Source of the DNA: Gammaproteobacteria bacterium UBA5338
Lineage (GTDB): Bacteria; Pseudomonadota; Gammaproteobacteria; Pseudomonadales; UBA5862
DNA length: 11,054 nt
Direction of reading: 5' to 3'
NCBI GenBank assembly: GCA_002408105.1
Contig: DHQM01000149.1
Coordinates: 1 to 11,054, forward strand
Below are positions 1-6,812 of this stretch, in pieces (within the stretch, counting starts at the first letter, position 1; each line of letters opens with the position of its first letter). The notes beneath the pieces are model-generated. The model saw nothing but the letters and a program-made list of their open reading frames with translations, did not search any database and was not told the DNA's origin. The position numbers were made by a program, and so were the translations under genes.

Positions 1-560
1 CGCTGAGGCCGACCGGGCTCGGCTTGAGCTGGTGTGCGGTCGCCGCATGCGATGAAAACCGTCGCTCAAAAACAACAGCTTGCGCGAGAATGCTCAGGCC
101 ACGCCATTGCCCAACCTGCGGCGCAGCTACGTCGCTCACCGCAACTGCAAGCGGGCGGGCATGTAAACCAACGCGGTGCCTTAGGCACACTCGATTGAAA
201 GCCGGCATGGTGGGAGCGCACCCATCCAGAACACAACCGGTTGCCAAGCCGGCGCACGTGTTCAACCATGGGTCATGCGCAGCGCCGGCACCAAGACCTG
301 TCCCGATCAGCCCACCACTGAAATCAAAGCGCTGCGGGGCGCCTGGAGCCACCCCGCTGGGTCTGCTTGCGGGACGGCAATGGCTTGCTTGCCGCCGACC
401 CCACTGTTTTGCTTGCGATTCCCTGCCGTTAGAGGGCGTGTGGCGGGGTGTTTGGGCCAGAACGGCTGGCCACTTAACCTTGCATCAACACCGTGAGAAG
501 ATGGTGCCAGACAGTCCTCGCGAACCATCGACCTGAATCACAACAGAGGGGAGTGCCGCA
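1..560. other. Leading region without a convincing gene
   Basis: No protein-like reading frame was found here on either strand. The longest open frames (24-536 on plus, and several of 60-95 codons) translate to Cys-, Arg- and Pro-rich sequence with no recognisable motif, as expected of chance frames in GC-rich DNA. Three perfect short inverted repeats lie at 176-188, 248-289 and 455-471. The last ~15 bases (AGAGGGGAG at 545-553) are the ribosome binding site of the next gene. I saw no good sigma-70 promoter. It could be a long leader or regulatory region, or the remains of a decayed gene. Confidence 0.5.
455..471. repeat. Short perfect hairpin upstream of the dienelactone hydrolase gene
   Basis: GGCCAG (455-460), loop AACGG (461-465) and CTGGCC (466-471) form a perfect 6-bp stem with a 5-base loop. 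There is no T-run on either side, so it is a poor intrinsic terminator. It lies about 90 bases before the start codon at 561 and could sit in the leader of that gene or be an operator. No function is assigned. Confidence 0.35.
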
Positions 561-1241
561 ATGACAGGCGAACTGGTCGAGTACACAACACCTGCGCAAC
601 AAAGCAACCGTGGCTACCTGGCCGTGCCGAACGCCGGCACAGGCCCTGCAGTGATCGTGATTCAGGAGTGGTGGGGACTGGTCGACCACATCAAGGATGT
701 CGCTGACCGTTTCGCCGCAGCGGGGTTCGTTGCGCTGGCGCCCGATCTTTACCATGGGGAGACCACCACCAGCCCTGACGAAGCGGGTCGGTTGATGATG
801 GCACTCAACATCGAGCAGACCGCGCGCGATCTCAAGGGCGCCATCGAATACCTCCGGTCACACCCGGCCGTTCAGGGCAACCGCGTGGGTACGGTTGGAT
901 TTTGTCTTGGTGGTCAGCTTTCCCTCATGGCGGCGTGCGAAAACCCCGAGGTGGGCGCCTGCGTGGACTTTTACGGCATTCACCCGCAAGTCCACCCGGA
1001 TTTTTCCCGGCTCGCCTGCCCCGTGCTCGGCTTCTTTGGCGCCAACGATGAGATGGTCACGCCGGAAGCAGCCAAGGCCCTCGAAGCGCGCATTCGCGCA
1101 GCGGACCGGGCGGTCGAGTTTCACGTTATGCCAAGCGCAGGGCACGCCTTTTTCAACGACAGCCGCCCCGAGGCTTACCATCCCGAGGCCGCCCGTCAGG
1201 CATGGGAAAAGACCCTGGGTTTCTTTCGCCAGCATCTGTGA
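561..1241 (+). CDS. Dienelactone hydrolase family protein
   Basis: This is a 226-residue cytoplasmic alpha/beta-hydrolase of the dienelactone hydrolase (DLH) family, close to the usual length of about 230-250. All catalytic residues of the family are visible: Glu36 in QEWWGL, nucleophile Cys115 in GFCLGG, Asp163 in GANDEM and His195 in SAGHAFF. That Cys-Asp-His triad with the helper Glu is diagnostic of DLH rather than Ser esterases. Classical DLH (ClcD/TfdE) opens the lactone ring of dienelactone to maleylacetate in chloroaromatic breakdown, but most members of the wider family act on other or unknown esters, and no other chlorocatechol-pathway gene is present here. The start is supported by AGAGGGGAG at 545-553, seven bases before ATG. 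The amidohydrolase gene follows after 78 bases on the same strand and might be cotranscribed. Confidence 0.93.
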   Translation: MTGELVEYTTPAQQSNRGYLAVPNAGTGPAVIVIQEWWGLVDHIKDVADRFAAAGFVALAPDLYHGETTTSPDEAGRLMMALNIEQTARDLKGAIEYLRSHPAVQGNRVGTVGFCLGGQLSLMAACENPEVGACVDFYGIHPQVHPDFSRLACPVLGFFGANDEMVTPEAAKALEARIRAADRAVEFHVMPSAGHAFFNDSRPEAYHPEAARQAWEKTLGFFRQHL

Positions 1242-1319
1242 TACAACAGCGACAGGCTTTGGCGCGTCCCGGGCCGCAACAACAATAACAACCACAGCAC
1301 CCCAACGAGAGGGACCCCC

Positions 1320-3233
1320 ATGGAAGTGACCCCCGCCTGGGACTTACTCATTCGCGGCGCCTTGGTGTTCGACGGCCTTGGAGGTGCCCCCAGCCGCCAT
1401 GACCTCGCGGTCAAGAATGGCCACATCGCCGCTCGCGGCGTGAACCTGCCGACTTCGGCGGCCGCGCAAGTGGTGGAGGCCGACGGCCAGTGGTTGATGC
1501 CTGGGTTGATCGACAACCACACCCACTTTGACCTGGAAGTCGAAGTCGCGCCGGGACTCCCCGAAGCCGTGCGTCACGGCACCACCTCGGTGGTGATGAG
1601 CAATTGCAGCCTGGGGCTTGCTTTTGGCGATCTCGCCAGCGCCGATCACCCAGAACAGCAACCCATCATCGATTGCTTTGCCCGGGTCGAGAACATGCCC
1701 AAGCGGGTACTTGCTAGGTGCCTTTCGGGCCGGGTCACCTGGGACAACACCGCGGACTACCTGGAACACTTGGATACCTTGCCGCTCGGTCCAAGCGTTG
1801 CGCCAATGGTCCCGCATAGCATGCTGCGCATTGCGGTCATGGGTCTAGAGTCCTCCATTTCACGAGAGCCCACCGAAAACGAACTGAAGCGGATGTGCGA
1901 GCTCACAGAAGCGGCGTTCCAGCAAGGCTATATCGGTTTTTCCTCCGATGGCTTACCGCTTCACTATCTCGCGAACGACCCCCATCGCAACGAAAAAATT
2001 CCCGCGCAGCACGCGAGCTTGAAGGAGCTTCGGGCCATCGGAGAAGTGGTTCGAAAATACGACCGGGTGTGGCAGGCAACACCCGACCCTGAAAACCCGA
2101 TCAAGACCCTCGGCATGTTCGCGCTTACATCAAAGCGGTTTCGCAAACGGCCACTTTCCATGACTGCCACCGCGGCCATGGACATCAACTGCAACCGCAG
2201 GGCACACAAAGGGCTGATCGGGTTCAGCAAGCTACTGAATTCGCGGCTGGTCGGCGGAGACTTCACCTTCCAGGCGCTGTCTGCTCCCTTTCGAGTCTAC
2301 GCGGACGGTGTGACATCACCCTTGCTGGAAGAACGCCCGTCGTTTCGTGAGCTCATGGCCATCGACGTAGAAGACGTTGAAAGCCGCCGCGAGCTATTGG
2401 CCGACCCCGAATTTGTGGAACGCTTTCGTGCCGACTGGCGGGACGGAAAGGATGGATACTCCCTCAGCCGACTGCGCCACGAACTGCGCATGGAATCGAC
2501 CACGTTCAGCCGCGAGCTTCGCGACATGAACATGGACCGCTGTCCGTTCGCGCCCTGGAACGGCGAAAACCTGGATGCAATCTTCAACCGCCAACAGCGT
2601 CATCAGAACAGCCAGGGACGTGAAGGCGCACGAGACACTGGAGAAGCGCAGCTGTTCGATGAGTTCGGTCCGCTGCGGGACGACGCAGACTTCATCATTG
2701 CCTTGCTGCGCAGGTTCGACCGCGAGTTTCGCTGGTACGTGGTCACTGCCAACGAGCGCCCGGAAATTCTAAAAGACCTGGTTTTCCACCCCGAGACGCT
2801 GCCAGGCTTCAACGACAGTGGCGCCCACCTCACCAACATGGCGTACTTCGATGGCAACCTCGTGACCCTGCAAATTGCTGCCCGCGATTCCATCGAGCTG
2901 GTTGCACTCGCAGTCAAGCGCCTGACTCGGGATGCAGCTCGCCTGTTTCGGCTCGATGCCGGCACCCTCGACATGGGCGCGCCCGCTGACCTGGTACTCA
3001 TCAACCCAGACGCCCTCCTCACCTACGACTCTGCCGCCAACACGCAAATGATTCATCGGGATGTCTTCGATCACCCGCAAATGGTGAACCGTTCCGACGG
3101 AGTGGTCGCGGGCGTTTGGATCGGCGGCCACCTGGCGTGGGATGGCTCCGTGTGCACGCCTGCGCTTGGCGAGGTAAAGATGGGGCGCCCTCTGCGCGCT
3201 GTTTCCACCGGGATCGCCAAGCAAGCCGCCTAA
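1320..3233 (+). CDS. Amidohydrolase, N-acyl-D-amino-acid deacylase-like
   Basis: This is a 637-residue metal-dependent amidohydrolase of the D-aminoacylase/N-acyl-D-amino-acid deacylase group. An N-terminal strand segment (LLIRGALVFDG) leads to the metal-binding motif IDNHTHFD with His67 and His69. Cys96 in SNCSLG lies where D-aminoacylases carry their metal-bridging Cys. Near the C-terminus NDSGAH supplies Asp499, the likely catalytic Asp, followed by the closing strand segment GAPADLVLINPD typical of the superfamily. The family hydrolyses amide or cyclic amide bonds in the cytoplasm. The THxR segment of true D-aminoacylases is not evident: the corresponding stretch reads roughly VWQATPDPENP, so the substrate is uncertain. 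It is longer than classical D-aminoacylase (about 480 residues), with extra sequence around residues 300-430. The start is supported by GAGAGGGA at 1307-1314. It is probably not a plain D-aminoacylase. Confidence 0.87.
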   Translation: MEVTPAWDLLIRGALVFDGLGGAPSRHDLAVKNGHIAARGVNLPTSAAAQVVEADGQWLMPGLIDNHTHFDLEVEVAPGLPEAVRHGTTSVVMSNCSLGLAFGDLASADHPEQQPIIDCFARVENMPKRVLARCLSGRVTWDNTADYLEHLDTLPLGPSVAPMVPHSMLRIAVMGLESSISREPTENELKRMCELTEAAFQQGYIGFSSDGLPLHYLANDPHRNEKIPAQHASLKELRAIGEVVRKYDRVWQATPDPENPIKTLGMFALTSKRFRKRPLSMTATAAMDINCNRRAHKGLIGFSKLLNSRLVGGDFTFQALSAPFRVYADGVTSPLLEERPSFRELMAIDVEDVESRRELLADPEFVERFRADWRDGKDGYSLSRLRHELRMESTTFSRELRDMNMDRCPFAPWNGENLDAIFNRQQRHQNSQGREGARDTGEAQLFDEFGPLRDDADFIIALLRRFDREFRWYVVTANERPEILKDLVFHPETLPGFNDSGAHLTNMAYFDGNLVTLQIAARDSIELVALAVKRLTRDAARLFRLDAGTLDMGAPADLVLINPDALLTYDSAANTQMIHRDVFDHPQMVNRSDGVVAGVWIGGHLAWDGSVCTPALGEVKMGRPLRAVSTGIAKQAA

Positions 3234-3250
3234 GGTTGGCCCCGCTAAGG

Positions 3251-3526
3251 TTATGGATCAATGAACTGCAGTCCGATGCCCTTGGGGCTGATGCGCACCA
3301 CACGCATGGGCTGGACAGGCGCTTCCACCGGGAGCCCCTGCACCTGCACCGCGACCTGCTCACCAACCGCCAGGCTAAGTCCGTCGGGTGTTTCGACAAA
3401 AATGCCGCCGTCAGACAAATCACCAAGCGTCAGCCGATGGGCTTTCCCGCGCGCATCAATCAGCCGGACCACCGCATGCATCGGTGTCCTTAGATGGCGC
3501 CGGTTATCACGTTCCCTGCCAGTCAT
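3251..3526 (-). CDS. Single-domain PilZ protein (c-di-GMP binding)
   Basis: This is a 91-residue protein that is essentially one PilZ domain. It has both halves of the cyclic-di-GMP binding signature: RxxxR at residues 9-13 (RRHLR) and DxSxxG at residues 36-41 (DLSDGG), followed by beta strands ending in the GIGLQF segment usual for the domain. Such proteins bind c-di-GMP and act on motility, polysaccharide or other surface functions through partners. I chose the ATG at 3524-3526, which puts RxxxR near the N-terminus. A TTG at 3563-3565 would add 13 residues (first ones MQTVHPLHAG) but gives no better domain match. Neither start has a strong ribosome binding site. The gene converges on the amidohydrolase gene with 17 bases between stops, and it diverges from the SDR gene. 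Confidence 0.85.
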   Translation of the reverse strand: MTGRERDNRRHLRTPMHAVVRLIDARGKAHRLTLGDLSDGGIFVETPDGLSLAVGEQVAVQVQGLPVEAPVQPMRVVRISPKGIGLQFIDP

Positions 3527-3699
3527 GCGCGCCCGCCCCGCGTGGAGTGGATGTACCGTCTGCAAACCCTCTGCGCCTCAGTAGCACCGCACCTTCAAGT
3601 CAAGCAGCGTGGGCCAGATTCGTCAAAGCAGCTGGAGCAGGTTGGGTGATGGAGTCGCTTCAGGTGCTTGAAACACAATAACCAAAAGGACAGTTACCC
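3527..3699. other. Divergent intergenic region between PilZ and SDR genes
   Basis: This 173-base gap lies between two genes read away from each other and should hold a promoter for each. The only signal I can name is AAGGA at 3686-3690, the ribosome binding site of the SDR gene, nine bases before its ATG. An A-rich stretch (ACAATAACC, 3675-3683) precedes it, but no convincing -35/-10 pair was found on either strand. Confidence 0.4.
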
Positions 3700-4467
3700 A
3701 TGGCGCGTCTACAGCACAAAGTGGCACTGGTTACCGGAGCGGGGTCGGGCCTCGGTTGGGCCCAGGCATTGACCCTCGCTGAACAGGGGGCACGCGTGAT
3801 CGCAACCGACATCCAGGGCGAACAGGCTGAGCGCGCCGCGGAGCGGATTCGGCGACAGGGCGGGCAGGCGATCGCTCTGACGCACAACGTGACATCGGAA
3901 CCGGAATGGGCCGCGGTCATCGAACAAGCACTCGGCACTTACGGTCAACTGGATGTGGTGGTCAACAACGCCGGGATCGCCGCCGGAGGCAACGCCGAAG
4001 AAGGTTCGCTGGAAGACTGGAGGCGCGTCATGGACGTAAACCTGGATGCGGTGTTTATCGGAACCCAGCATGCCATCCGGGCCATGAAACCGAGGCGCAC
4101 TGGATCGATCGTGAACATCTCTTCGATCATGGGGCTGGTGGGTACCGCGGGCAGCGCCGCATACAATGCCAGCAAAGGCGGCGTGCGCCTACTCACCAAG
4201 TCGGCCGCCTTGCACTGTGCCAAGTCGGGCTACGGGATCCGCGTCAACTCCGTCCACCCTGGATTCATCGATACCCCAATGATCCAACGCCTCTTCGCGG
4301 GGCCGAACGGCGACGCAGCGCGGGCCCAACTGATCGGGCTGCACCCCATCGGTCGACTGGGCACCGCGCAAGACATCGCCCACGGCGTGCTGTTCCTGGC
4401 CTCAGACGAATCGGCTTTCATGACCGGCTCAGAACTGGTGATCGATGGCGGTTACACCGCACAATAG
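3700..4467 (+). CDS. SDR family oxidoreductase
   Basis: This is a 255-residue classical short-chain dehydrogenase/reductase with a Rossmann fold. The nucleotide-binding TGxxxGxG motif is TGAGSGLG (residues 12-19), NNAG is at 89-92, the catalytic Ser is Ser142 in NISSIMG, and the YxxxK pair is Tyr155/Lys159. Asp37 at the end of the second beta strand favours NAD(H) over NADP(H). The C-terminal GSELVIDGGYTAQ is the usual SDR ending. It resembles NAD-dependent alcohol, cyclopentanol or hydroxysteroid dehydrogenases, but the alcohol or ketone substrate cannot be read from the sequence. The start has AAGGA nine bases upstream. The gene is followed after 68 bases by gloB on the same strand, which may be cotranscribed. 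Confidence 0.95.
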   Translation: MARLQHKVALVTGAGSGLGWAQALTLAEQGARVIATDIQGEQAERAAERIRRQGGQAIALTHNVTSEPEWAAVIEQALGTYGQLDVVVNNAGIAAGGNAEEGSLEDWRRVMDVNLDAVFIGTQHAIRAMKPRRTGSIVNISSIMGLVGTAGSAAYNASKGGVRLLTKSAALHCAKSGYGIRVNSVHPGFIDTPMIQRLFAGPNGDAARAQLIGLHPIGRLGTAQDIAHGVLFLASDESAFMTGSELVIDGGYTAQ

Positions 4468-4535
4468 GGGCAAGCCCTCCAGCATCAGGGGCCCCGCCAA
4501 CCCGTCAAACACCTTACATCCGTGGAGGCTGCGAC

Positions 4536-5306
4536 ATGCTCAAGATCACCCCCATCCCGGCATTCACCGACAACTACATCTGGATGATCAGCACCTCGGA
4601 CCAGCCGCAGGCCTGGGTCGTGGACCCAGGAGACGCGGCGCCGGTACTGGCAGCATTGCAAAGCGCCGACAAAACACTTGGCGGCGTGCTGATCACGCAC
4701 CACCACCCAGACCACACGGGCGGCCTCCCTGCCCTGCTTGAGCAGCACAGGATTCCCGTGATCGGACCACCCGGGATCCAAGGGGTCTCCCAATCCGTCC
4801 AGGAGGACGACGTGGTGGAGGTGCTGGGTCACCGGTTGCGGGTTCTGGAAACACCCGGACACACGCTGGATCACATTGCCTTCGTATCGGATGACGCCGA
4901 CCAGCCACTGCTGTTCTGCGGTGACACCTTATTTGCCGCGGGCTGCGGGCGGATGTTCGAGGGCACTGCCGAGCAGATGCATGACTCCCTATCGAAACTT
5001 GCCGGCCTACCGGCCACCACCCAGGTGTACTGCGCCCACGAATACACCGAGGCCAACCTCAAGTTCGCCAAAGCGGTGGAAGCGGACAACCAAACCATCA
5101 AGGATCGCCTCAGCAAAACACTGGCTGTGCGCCGTCACGGGCGTCCCACCGTGCCCTCGACCCTGGCTGTGGAACTGGCGAGCAACCCCTTCCTCCGCTG
5201 CGACCAGGAGAACGTCCGGTCTGCAGCGCAGGCACAGTCCCAACGGCCACTCGAGTCGCCAGCCGAGGTATTTGGCGCACTGCGCGGCTGGAAAGACCGG
5301 TTTTAG
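4536..5306 (+). CDS. gloB: Hydroxyacylglutathione hydrolase (glyoxalase II)
   Basis: This is a 256-residue metallo-beta-lactamase-fold enzyme that hydrolyses S-D-lactoylglutathione to D-lactate and glutathione, the second step of methylglyoxal detoxification in the cytoplasm. The binuclear metal site is complete: THHHPDH gives His55, His57, Asp59 and His60, then His109 in TPGHT, Asp130 in CGDT and His168 in YCAHEY. The glyoxalase II hallmarks GCGRMFEG and AHEYTEANLKFA are present, and the C-terminus ends FGALRGWKDRF as in the GloB family. The length matches the usual 250-260 residues. The open frame runs upstream to 3906, but that part lies inside the SDR gene in another frame. The start at 4536 is fixed by TGGAGG at 4523-4528 and by the family N-terminus MLKITPIPAFTDNYIW. 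The HIT gene starts 27 bases after the stop. No glyoxalase I gene is in view. Confidence 0.97.
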   Translation: MLKITPIPAFTDNYIWMISTSDQPQAWVVDPGDAAPVLAALQSADKTLGGVLITHHHPDHTGGLPALLEQHRIPVIGPPGIQGVSQSVQEDDVVEVLGHRLRVLETPGHTLDHIAFVSDDADQPLLFCGDTLFAAGCGRMFEGTAEQMHDSLSKLAGLPATTQVYCAHEYTEANLKFAKAVEADNQTIKDRLSKTLAVRRHGRPTVPSTLAVELASNPFLRCDQENVRSAAQAQSQRPLESPAEVFGALRGWKDRF

Positions 5307-5333
5307 CTCAGCGGTGCGGACTGGAGCGGCGCG

Positions 5334-5780
5334 ATGACCGAGTTCCAACTCGACCCCCGGCTTGAGCGCGACACATTCGAGCTGGGGCAACTGAACGGGC
5401 AGACCCTGTTGCTGATGAACAACGCCCTGTTCCCTTGGCTAATCCTGGTGCCGCGCACCCACCACCAGGAAGTCCACCACCTCAGCGAAGGAGAGCAGTT
5501 CAACCTGTTGCGCAGCGCCAATGCGCTTTCCCAGCACCTGCTCACGCGGTTCGATACCATGAAGGTCAACCTGGCGGCCATCGGCAATCTGGTCCCGCAG
5601 CTGCACCTGCACGTGGTGGGGAGGCGCGTGGGAGACCACGCCTGGCCTGGCGTTGTGTGGGGCCACCCCGAGCATGTGGCCTACCTTCCAGAGCAGGTGC
5701 GGGCCATCGCCCGAGGCTTGAAGGCCGACCCCGCGGTCGAAAGCTTCACCATCAACTCAGAACTTGAGGCCGGGGAATAG
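5334..5780 (+). CDS. HIT domain protein
   Basis: This is a 148-residue histidine-triad protein of the nucleotidyl hydrolase/transferase superfamily. The signature near residues 87-95 reads VPQLHLHVV: it keeps His91, the expected nucleophile, and His93, but the first His of the HxHxH triad is Gln89. This QxHxH variant is, as I recall, common in short proteobacterial HIT proteins, so activity is likely retained. The N-terminal half carries the usual strand and loop pattern (LILVPRTHHQEVHHL, about residues 39-53). Family members cleave nucleoside phosphoramidates or dinucleoside polyphosphates, and the substrate here is unknown. GGAG at 5323-5326 lies seven bases before the ATG. The close spacing to gloB suggests cotranscription. 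Confidence 0.93.
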   Translation: MTEFQLDPRLERDTFELGQLNGQTLLLMNNALFPWLILVPRTHHQEVHHLSEGEQFNLLRSANALSQHLLTRFDTMKVNLAAIGNLVPQLHLHVVGRRVGDHAWPGVVWGHPEHVAYLPEQVRAIARGLKADPAVESFTINSELEAGE

Positions 5781-5796
5781 GCCCTGCGCGGTGGCC

Positions 5797-5810
5797 GAAG
5801 GCGAGCCTTC
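5797..5810 (+). repeat. Small hairpin after the HIT gene
   Basis: GAAGG (5797-5801), loop CGAG, CCTTC (5806-5810) form a 5-bp stem 16 bases after the HIT stop codon. No T-run follows, so it is at best a weak contributor to 3'-end formation of the gloB-HIT transcript. Confidence 0.3.
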
Positions 5811-5828
5811 AAGAGGGTATACCCAACG

Positions 5829-5852
5829 AAAAACGGCCGCGATGCGGCCGTT
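5829..5852 (-). terminator. Intrinsic terminator of the PEP-CTERM gene
   Basis: A perfect 9-bp inverted repeat, AACGGCCGC (5832-5840) and GCGGCCGTT (5844-5852), has a 3-base loop. Read on the minus strand it is followed by a run of five T (complement of 5829-5833), the classic intrinsic terminator arrangement, 30 bases beyond the PEP-CTERM stop codon. On the plus strand only TT follows the stem, so it would work poorly for the HIT gene, though the hairpin lies between the two convergent genes and may still help. Confidence 0.78.
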
Positions 5853-5881
5853 CGATCGAAACGCCTCCTTGAGCTAAAACG

Positions 5882-6652
5882 CTAGCGGCGGCGCGTACAA
5901 CCCATGGCCGCCAGCCCGAGCAGGAGGGCCGCCAGCGTGCCGGGCTCGGGGACTGGATTGGTGGGGTCTTCATTGATCCCCAGCCGCACCCGATAGCTGC
6001 CATCATTGTCATCAAAAGCCCCAGGTGCACCATTGAAACCGAACGCATCGGTGATGCCGATGAACACGCGCGTTGCGCCCGTTGGAGCCACGAACTCCTG
6101 GAACACGCCACCGGCGGTTATCCCGTCCCCGATGTAGAACACTTGGCCCAATCCTGGGGTCAAGCTGGCAAAGTCGACCCCCAAACCAGTGACCCGAAAG
6201 TCCAGCGCGGTGGGGGCCGGACCAGTCGGCACGGCATCATTGAGAAACACACCCACCAGCGCCCCCTGGGTGCCAATGTAGCCACTGATTCCGCCGAAGG
6301 AGGAAATGCTGCTACTGCCGGGGATTCCGTTGCCGGCCGGGCCATAGGTAACGCCGCCAAAGCCGTTGAAGAAGCTGATTCCACCGTCCGCTGGATCCAG
6401 TACCTTCAGGACGTCTCCAGCTGAAACACCCACACCCATGGGCATGGTTTCTTTGATTTCCTCCGGAGTGGGTCCACTGTGCCGAATCATTCCTCCAGGC
6501 CAAGGCGCACTCGCATCCGGAATGGTGAGGTCTGTGCGACCAGCCAACCAAATCGCATCGCTCCCGGCCACGGTGGCATCAATGACCAGGGCTTGGGACA
6601 GGGAAGCCGAACCAACGAACGCGGCTGTGGCAAGGGTTTTGAACCAGTTCAT
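5882..6652 (-). CDS. PEP-CTERM sorting domain-containing secreted protein
   Basis: This 256-residue exported protein begins with a Sec-type signal peptide (MNWFKTLATAAFVGSASLSQA, residues 1-21, by eye). It ends in a PEP-CTERM sorting signal: VPEPG at 234-238, a hydrophobic stretch at about 239-251, and a basic tail CTRRR. The family is known to be recognised by an exosortase and to be linked to extracellular polysaccharide; no exosortase is in this window. Residues 186-231, just before the signal, contain PTGATRVFIGITDA and an acidic DDNDGS turn (214-219). This pattern recalls the beta-sandwich of LecA-like sugar-binding domains, a tentative resemblance. The middle is Gly- and Pro-rich and unrecognised. 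The start is supported by TGGAGAG (complement of 6658-6664), five bases before ATG. A sigma-54-type promoter lies about 90 bases upstream and a terminator follows. Confidence 0.9.
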   Translation of the reverse strand: MNWFKTLATAAFVGSASLSQALVIDATVAGSDAIWLAGRTDLTIPDASAPWPGGMIRHSGPTPEEIKETMPMGVGVSAGDVLKVLDPADGGISFFNGFGGVTYGPAGNGIPGSSSISSFGGISGYIGTQGALVGVFLNDAVPTGPAPTALDFRVTGLGVDFASLTPGLGQVFYIGDGITAGGVFQEFVAPTGATRVFIGITDAFGFNGAPGAFDDNDGSYRVRLGINEDPTNPVPEPGTLAALLLGLAAMGCTRRR

Positions 6653-6742
6653 GCGTGCTCTCCAGCGAAACCCGCAGCATGGATCCTCGACTGGAGAGGC
6701 GAGGTGTTGCTACGTGACTTTAGGGGTGCCTTTCAAACCCCA

Positions 6743-6758
6743 AGCAATACGTGTTCCA
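6743..6758 (-). promoter_or_regulatory. Putative sigma-54 (RpoN) promoter of the PEP-CTERM gene
   Basis: On the minus strand the bases read TGGAACACGTATTGCT. Against the RpoN consensus TGGCAC-N5-TTGCW the invariant GG (6757-6756) and GC (6745-6744) are both present with exactly ten bases between them, and the TTGCT half is perfect; one base of the -24 hexamer differs. A transcription start near 6732 would give a leader of about 80 bases before the ATG at 6652. PEP-CTERM genes in floc-forming betaproteobacteria are known to be controlled by the PrsK/PrsR two-component system with RpoN, which fits this match. The link here is inferred from sequence alone. Confidence 0.6.
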
Positions 6759-6812
6759 TACGGGACAACATACTGTTTTCTAAGGAAAGCCTGGCGCAAC
6801 CCAAGCCCCCTG

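Noticed and set aside
376..396. Possible sigma-54 element (GGCAATGGCTTGC) upstream of the dienelactone hydrolase gene
   Set aside because: The GG and GC are separated by nine bases instead of ten, and the spacer between the two halves is one base short, so it is not a credible RpoN site.
409..434. Sigma-70-like TTGCTT with TTAGAG upstream of 561
   Set aside because: The spacing is about 14 bases and the -10 match is poor.
24..536. Open frame of 170 codons on the plus strand in the leading region
   Set aside because: The translation is rich in Cys, Arg, Pro and Thr with no domain-like pattern, and opposing frames of similar quality overlap it; it looks like a chance frame in GC-rich DNA.
1279..1302. 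CAACAACAATAACAACCACAG low-complexity run between two genes
   Set aside because: It is a short A/C-rich spacer without regular repeat units or palindromes, and nothing supports a function.
3906..4535. N-terminal extension of the gloB frame back to 3906
   Set aside because: It overlaps the well-supported SDR gene in another frame, is Arg-rich and unlike any protein, and the GloB family N-terminus with a ribosome binding site begins at 4536.
5851..5860. Perfect 10-bp palindrome TTCGATCGAA
   Set aside because: It overlaps the terminator stem, and a single 10-bp palindrome without a regulator gene nearby is too weak to call an operator.
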